A DNA stretch of 64,000 nt from Synechococcus sp. CBW1004. GTDB lineage: Bacteria > Cyanobacteriota > Cyanobacteriia > PCC-6307 > Cyanobiaceae. This document shows, in pieces, positions 59,936-64,000 of the stretch (its first letter is position 1; each line of letters starts with the position of its first letter). The notes under the pieces are model-generated. The model made no database searches, was not told where the DNA came from, and saw only the letters and a program-made list of their open reading frames with translations. The stretch lies in assembly GCF_015840715.1 (NCBI RefSeq), contig NZ_CP060397.1, positions 1 through 64,000 of the forward strand, read 5' to 3'. Made by a program: the position numbers and the translations under genes.

Positions 59936-60117
59936 GCCCGGCTGCCCCCCTGGGCCTGGCGGTTCCGGGGCTGGTGATCCAGGCCTGCTGCCCGGGCCCG
60001 GATCGCCTCGTGTGTGGATCCGAACGGCATCGCGAGCCATCTGCGGAGCGGGCGCGGCGAGCGATGGTCGGGATGGCCCTCCCTCGATGGTGTCTGCGTT
60101 GATGGCAGGCGGCCACA

Positions 60118-60828
60118 ATGGCCGCTGCTGCCGCCGGACTCCTGAACCTCGCCAGCCTTGCGGGTGAACTGCTGGGGTTTGCCCTGGCCATCTCCTTCAG
60201 CCCGCTTCACATCGCCCTGCTGCTGCTGCTGCTGCTCGGTCCCGATCCGCTGCGGCGGGGGGGATGGTTCGTGGCCGGCTGGCTCCTGGTGTCGCTGCTG
60301 GAGCTGACCCTGTTGCTGGCCCTTGGCCACGGCCTGCTGCTGACGATGGAGAAGGGCAGCGACCACCGCACCGGTCTTGATCTGCTGGCTGCCGGTGCCC
60401 TGATGGCCGTGGGGCTCAATGAGCTGCTCAGTCGTGGCGAGGAGGAGGCCGTGCCCGGCTGGGCTTCCAGGCTGGATCGCTTCTGCGCCAGGCCGCTGCT
60501 GCCGCTGCTGGCCCTCAGCGCCCTGATCCAGGTGATCAGTCCGGATGATGTCTTTCTGTATGCCAAGGCCGGCGGCAGTCTTCTGGCCGCCGGTTTCAAC
60601 CGTCCCGAGGAGCTGGTGGCGGTGCTGCTGTTCAGCCTGGCGACGGGCCTGCTGCTGCTGGTGCCGCTGGGCGCTCTGCTGGTGGTCGGCCAGGAGCGGC
60701 TCCAGCCCTGGCTGGAACGCGGCAAGGCCTGGCTCTACGCGCGTGCGGACACCCTGGTGGGTCTGGTCAGCCTGGCTCTGGCGGTTTACCTGGGCGCCCA
60801 GGGGGTGCAGGGTCTGCGGTTGGCCTGA
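60118..60828 (+). CDS. GAP/Sap-like six-helix membrane protein
   Basis: 236-residue polytopic protein with about six hydrophobic helices. Features include ISFSPLHIALLLLLLLGPDPLRRGGWFVAGWLL and a second FSLATGLLLLVPLGALLVVG segment, in a LysE/GAP-like two-repeat pattern. LysE-superfamily members export small molecules or lipids; the substrate is unknown. Convergent with the helicase gene, 17 bases apart. Confidence 0.75.
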   Translation: MAAAAAGLLNLASLAGELLGFALAISFSPLHIALLLLLLLGPDPLRRGGWFVAGWLLVSLLELTLLLALGHGLLLTMEKGSDHRTGLDLLAAGALMAVGLNELLSRGEEEAVPGWASRLDRFCARPLLPLLALSALIQVISPDDVFLYAKAGGSLLAAGFNRPEELVAVLLFSLATGLLLLVPLGALLVVGQERLQPWLERGKAWLYARADTLVGLVSLALAVYLGAQGVQGLRLA

Positions 60829-60845
60829 TCACCCGTCCCTCGCCC

Positions 60846-62336
60846 TCAGGTCGGCCCCGGCTTCGATCCGGGACCATCCCGCTCCTGCAGCCAGTTGCGC
60901 CACAGCTCACCGGCGCCGGGATCGCTCCTTGGGCCCGGGTCGGTCGCCATCAGCGAGACGGACTGGCTGGCCCGGCTGACCGCCACATAGACCAGCTGGC
61001 GCCGCAGCACCGGGTCGCGGGGCCAGAACACATCCGCGTCGACGAAGACCTCGGCGAAGGTGCTGCCCTGGCTGCGGTGCACCGTCAGCACCGCGGCGGG
61101 TCCCAGCGAGGCAAAGGCGTCCCGCACCAGGAAGAACCGTCGCCAGAGGCTTCGGCCGCCCTGCTTGCCGGCGTCGCGGGCCCGCTGACGCAGCCGCTCC
61201 AGCACCGCCTCCAGCTGGTTCCTGGCCTCGCTGCCGAGGGGAGGCAGCAGGCGCAGCTCCAGCTGGCTCTCACCGCTGTCGACACGGGCGGAGAGGGTGT
61301 CGATCAGCGGCACCGCCAGACCCTCCAGATCCGCGGCCTGCACGCCGAAATCGAGCAGATCGCAGCGTTCGGGACGCACATCGATCACCTCCAGCTCTCG
61401 GTTGGAGCCGAGCACCATGTCCGGCTCCTCCCCCGTCTCGGCCCCCTGGCGGCAAGCCGGCGCCAGCACCGCTCCGCGTGTGATCAGTACCTCGCCCGGC
61501 AGCACCGGCAGCTGATCGGCCATGGAGCCGTGGAGGGCGCGTCGGGCGATCGGCACCAGCTGCTCCAGGGAGCGGTTGGTATAGCAGAGGATCCGGGTGC
61601 GATCGGGATCGCCGCTCTCGGCGCAGCGTCGCAGGGACTCCTGTGCCGCCTGCAGCCACTCCTGCCGCCCGAGTATCGCCACCCGCCCCTCCGGAGCCTC
61701 GATCGTCCCGAGGGCCGGCGGCCGGCTGCAGGGGAGGGCCTGCTCCCGGATGCCCTGGGCCAGGCGCAGCACCGGGCCCTGATGGCGCACCACGTGGGTC
61801 AGGTCGGCCCGGAAGGAGCGGCCGAGGCTGAACACCGGACTCTCAGCCTCCCCCACCGGCGGCAGCTGGGCAGGATCGCCCACGAACACCAGCCTGGTGC
61901 GAAAGGGATGGGCGCAGCGCAGGGTGATGTCCAGCAGGCTGCTGTCGACCATCGAGGCCTCATCCACCAGCACCAGGGCCAGATGTTCCAGCGAGCCGGC
62001 CGTCTGGCTCGTTTCCTCGCAGATCTCCCGATCCCCCTGGCGCTTCAGCTTGAGCCGGAGCAGCCTGTGGATGGTGGAGGGATACCAGGTGGGCCTGAGG
62101 CCGGCCTGCTGCAGGTGCTGATGCAGCACCCCCACCGCCTTGTGGGTGGGAGCCACCACGGTCCAGCAGAGCGCGCGGGCCTCGACGCGCTGGAGCAGCC
62201 GCGTCGACAGGAACGTCTTGCCGGTGCCGGCGTAACCGCTGAGCACGAACGGCACCCCGGCCTCGGGGGCCTCCAGCCAGGCGGCGAAGGTGTCTTCGGC
62301 TCTGCGCTGATCCGGGGTGAGAGCGGCTTCGGTCAC
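60846..62336 (-). CDS. SF1B DNA helicase, Dda/RecD-like
   Basis: 496-residue ATPase with Walker A GYAGTGKTFLSTRLL, VVAPTHKAVGVLHQHL, Walker B LVLVDEASMVDSSLLD, GDPAQLPPVGE and the C-terminal VLTVHRSQGSTFAEVFVDA and QLVYVAVSRAS motifs typical of RecD/Dda helicases. No N-terminal RecD2 extension is present, so it is Dda-like. Likely acts in DNA repair or replication. The start is GTG at 62336. Confidence 0.9.
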   Translation of the reverse strand: MTEAALTPDQRRAEDTFAAWLEAPEAGVPFVLSGYAGTGKTFLSTRLLQRVEARALCWTVVAPTHKAVGVLHQHLQQAGLRPTWYPSTIHRLLRLKLKRQGDREICEETSQTAGSLEHLALVLVDEASMVDSSLLDITLRCAHPFRTRLVFVGDPAQLPPVGEAESPVFSLGRSFRADLTHVVRHQGPVLRLAQGIREQALPCSRPPALGTIEAPEGRVAILGRQEWLQAAQESLRRCAESGDPDRTRILCYTNRSLEQLVPIARRALHGSMADQLPVLPGEVLITRGAVLAPACRQGAETGEEPDMVLGSNRELEVIDVRPERCDLLDFGVQAADLEGLAVPLIDTLSARVDSGESQLELRLLPPLGSEARNQLEAVLERLRQRARDAGKQGGRSLWRRFFLVRDAFASLGPAAVLTVHRSQGSTFAEVFVDADVFWPRDPVLRRQLVYVAVSRASQSVSLMATDPGPRSDPGAGELWRNWLQERDGPGSKPGPT

Positions 62337-62366
62337 GGCACGACCGCCTCGGTCCGCAGGGATCGC

Positions 62367-62912
62367 TCAGCCCAGGGGCGGCAGACCCCAGAGCTGGGCC
62401 AGCTGCAGGGGGGAGCCCACCAGAGCCAGCCCGGGCAGGGCGACCAGAGGGCCCATCAGAGAACCGATGAGCACCTCCAGACGGGTGTGGCCGAGGTTCT
62501 GCTTGAGGGGCTTCGCCGGGGTTTCACCGGCCACCAGCCCGCCGGCATCGCTCACCAGGCCATTGACGCGCTCGGCGGTCAGGCCGGCGGCCCGCCGCAC
62601 CCCCGAGGCGTCGTAGAGCACCACGAAGCAGAGGGTCGCCGCCAGTGCGAACACACCGTCGGCAAAGCCCAGCTGCCAGCCCAGGCCGGCGGCGGTGCCC
62701 GTCATCAGCGCCGAGTGGCTCGACGGCATGCCGCCGGTCTCGACCAGCACCTTCGGATTCCAGCGGCGATGAACCACCAGCTCGATCAGCAGCTTGGAGA
62801 GCTGGGCCGCGCCGCAGGCCGCCAGTCCCCACCACAGCACGGCGTTGTCAAGCATGGCCAGCAAGGGCCGTGCGTCATGGAAGCCGCTCAGCAGGGCGGG
62901 GGACAGGGTCAT
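62367..62912 (-). CDS. Divergent PAP2-family membrane protein (DUF212)
   Basis: 181-residue membrane protein with [32 protein letters not shown] and [15 protein letters not shown], the signature of the divergent PAP2 (acid phosphatase/vanadium haloperoxidase-related) family. Phosphatase activity on a lipid or isoprenoid phosphate is plausible. Overlaps crtE by four bases (ATGA), so co-translated with a polyprenyl synthase. Confidence 0.88.
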   Translation of the reverse strand: MTLSPALLSGFHDARPLLAMLDNAVLWWGLAACGAAQLSKLLIELVVHRRWNPKVLVETGGMPSSHSALMTGTAAGLGWQLGFADGVFALAATLCFVVLYDASGVRRAAGLTAERVNGLVSDAGGLVAGETPAKPLKQNLGHTRLEVLIGSLMGPLVALPGLALVGSPLQLAQLWGLPPLG

Positions 62913-63847
62913 CGATCGCGGCTGGTGATGAACTCGGCCAGAGCCAGCAGGGGTGCCGCTTTGCCGCCCGCACCGTAGGGCTCCAGCGCCGCCTTCGCTT
63001 CGGCCACCAGGGCTTCGGCCCGCCGCTTCGATTCCTCCAGCCCCAGCAGTTTGGGGTAGGTGGTCTTGTCGGCGGCGAGGTCCTTGCCCGCGGTCTTGCC
63101 GAGCACCTCGCTGCTGGCGGTGACATCGAGGATGTCATCGATGATCTGGAAGGCGAGGCCGATGCCGCGCGCGTAGGTGCGCAGGGCGTCCAGCAGTTCG
63201 GCCGAGGCGCCGCCGATCAGGGCGCCGCAGAGCACACAGGCCCGCAGCAGGGCGCCGGTCTTGTGCAGGTGGATGTACTCGAGAGTCTCGAGATCCACCT
63301 GCTTGCCCTCGCACTCCAGGTCGACGACCTGGCCGCCCACCAGGCCCGGGGCGCCCGAGGCCATGCTCAGTTCGCCCACCACCGCCAGCAGTCGTTCCGC
63401 CGGCACACCCGGGCTTCGCAGCGCCACCATCTCGAAGGCGCGGGTGAGCAGGGCATCACCGGCCAGGATGGCGTTGGCCTCGCCATACACCTTGTGGTTG
63501 GTGGGGCGGCCGCGGCGCAGGTCGTCGTTGTCCATCGCCGGCAGGTCGTCGTGGATCAACGACATGGTGTGGATCATCTCCAGCGCCACTGCCGTCGGTA
63601 TCGCCAGCTCGCTGTCGCCACCTGCGAGTTCACAGGCCGCCAGGCAGAGGATCGGCCGAAGGCGCTTGCCACCGGCCAGCAGGGAGTAGCGCATCGCCTC
63701 CCGCAGGCTCTCAGGCCGCTCGGGACCGAGGGAGGCATCGAGCGCCGCCTCCACCCGGGCGCCGGCGTCGGTCAGATAGGTCTTGAAGTCGAAGCCTGCC
63801 GCCCCCCCCTGGGAGGTGCTGTCCATGCTCGTCACCGCCGCGGTCAT
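62909..63847 (-). CDS. crtE: Geranylgeranyl diphosphate synthase
   Basis: Trans-polyprenyl synthase making GGPP for carotenoids, chlorophyll phytyl tails and quinones. First Asp-rich motif [18 protein letters not shown] and second motif [12 protein letters not shown], plus [12 protein letters not shown], are intact. ATG 63847 chosen from several in-frame options (63898, 63826). The PAP2-like gene is coupled downstream. Confidence 0.94.
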   Translation of the reverse strand: MTAAVTSMDSTSQGGAAGFDFKTYLTDAGARVEAALDASLGPERPESLREAMRYSLLAGGKRLRPILCLAACELAGGDSELAIPTAVALEMIHTMSLIHDDLPAMDNDDLRRGRPTNHKVYGEANAILAGDALLTRAFEMVALRSPGVPAERLLAVVGELSMASGAPGLVGGQVVDLECEGKQVDLETLEYIHLHKTGALLRACVLCGALIGGASAELLDALRTYARGIGLAFQIIDDILDVTASSEVLGKTAGKDLAADKTTYPKLLGLEESKRRAEALVAEAKAALEPYGAGGKAAPLLALAEFITSRDR

Positions 63848-63925
63848 GGGGGATGGGCCGTCGCGTTCGTCGCGCCGGATTCTCTCAGGCCATCCCATGG
63901 GGAGCCGCGCTGGCAGCGCGATCGT

Positions 63926-64000
63926 TCATGGCACCAGATCCCCCAGCCCGTGTTCGATGCCGTGGCGGCGGCACCAGGCCACCACCGTGTTCACCAGCAG
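63926..64000 (-). CDS. folD: FolD C-terminus (partial), methylenetetrahydrofolate dehydrogenase/cyclohydrolase
   Basis: The last 24 codons of a minus-strand gene run off the window edge. The tail LLVNTVVAWCRRHGIEHGLG ends in DLVP and matches the end of cyanobacterial FolD. It precedes crtE by 78 bases on the same strand. Assigned from this short tail and typical neighbour order, so moderately sure. Confidence 0.65.
   Translation of the reverse strand: MLVNTVVAWCRRHGIEHGLGDLVP

Overview
The window is high-GC DNA from an alpha-cyanobacterium. The likeliest source is a phycobilisome-containing Cyanobium/Synechococcus lineage rather than Prochlorococcus. Form IA Rubisco sits in a complete alpha-carboxysome (cso) locus, and the ferredoxin-NADP reductase carries an N-terminal CpcD-type phycobilisome linker domain. 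DPOR, LPOR, psaM, sasA and the hydrocarbon pair aar/ado are all present. GCGATCGC (HIP1) octamers occur in several places. There is no sign of an insertion sequence, prophage or CRISPR array. Genus-level placement is an inference from gene content and composition.

Region 1 (1-21 kb) is a CO2-concentrating island. dnaA converges on a long minus-strand array. In transcription order this array is sbtA, sbtB, a terminator, csoS1, cbbL, cbbS, csoS2, csoSCA, csoS4A, csoS4B, csoS1E, a ferritin-like gene, ndhF4, ndhD4, chpX, acRAF and cbbX. It therefore groups bicarbonate uptake (SbtA/B), CO2 hydration (NDH-1 with NdhF4/NdhD4/ChpX), shell and scaffold (CsoS1, S2, S4, S1E), carbonic anhydrase, Rubisco, Rubisco assembly (acRAF) and Rubisco repair (CbbX). 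Beyond sbtA lie rdgB, a histone-deacetylase-like gene and csoS1D.

Region 2 (21-32 kb) is dominated by chlorophyll synthesis: chlN, chlB and chlL (dark-operative protochlorophyllide reductase) and por (light-dependent enzyme). psaM, a 31-residue photosystem I subunit gene, and a probable CRR6 NDH-1 assembly factor follow. Region 3 (32-44 kb) holds a lipoate-ligase-like gene, a site-2 protease, trpF, folE, a short-chain dehydrogenase, accA, aar, ado, a creatininase-family gene, an S1-domain gene coupled to a Tab2-family gene, and a YfiH-family gene. Region 4 (44-64 kb) holds a cyAbrB regulator, a flavoprotein, pepN, two tandem secreted unknowns, a CpcS-like gene, sasA, tRNA-Glu, a SRPBCC protein, petH, zwf-opcA, cobB, an acylphosphatase, a membrane protein, a helicase, a PAP2-like gene, crtE and the 3' end of folD.

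The most unusual non-coding signal is a set of intergenic hairpins. Their stems differ but are internally complementary, and they share a 9-nt loop TCCGCCAGG: two have perfect 21-22 bp stems, one has a 7 bp stem, and a fourth copy is diverged. Other non-coding signals are a 15-bp identity shared by the csoS1 leader and the sbtA upstream region, hairpins after cbbL and after cbbS, and palindromes upstream of tRNA-Glu and chlL.
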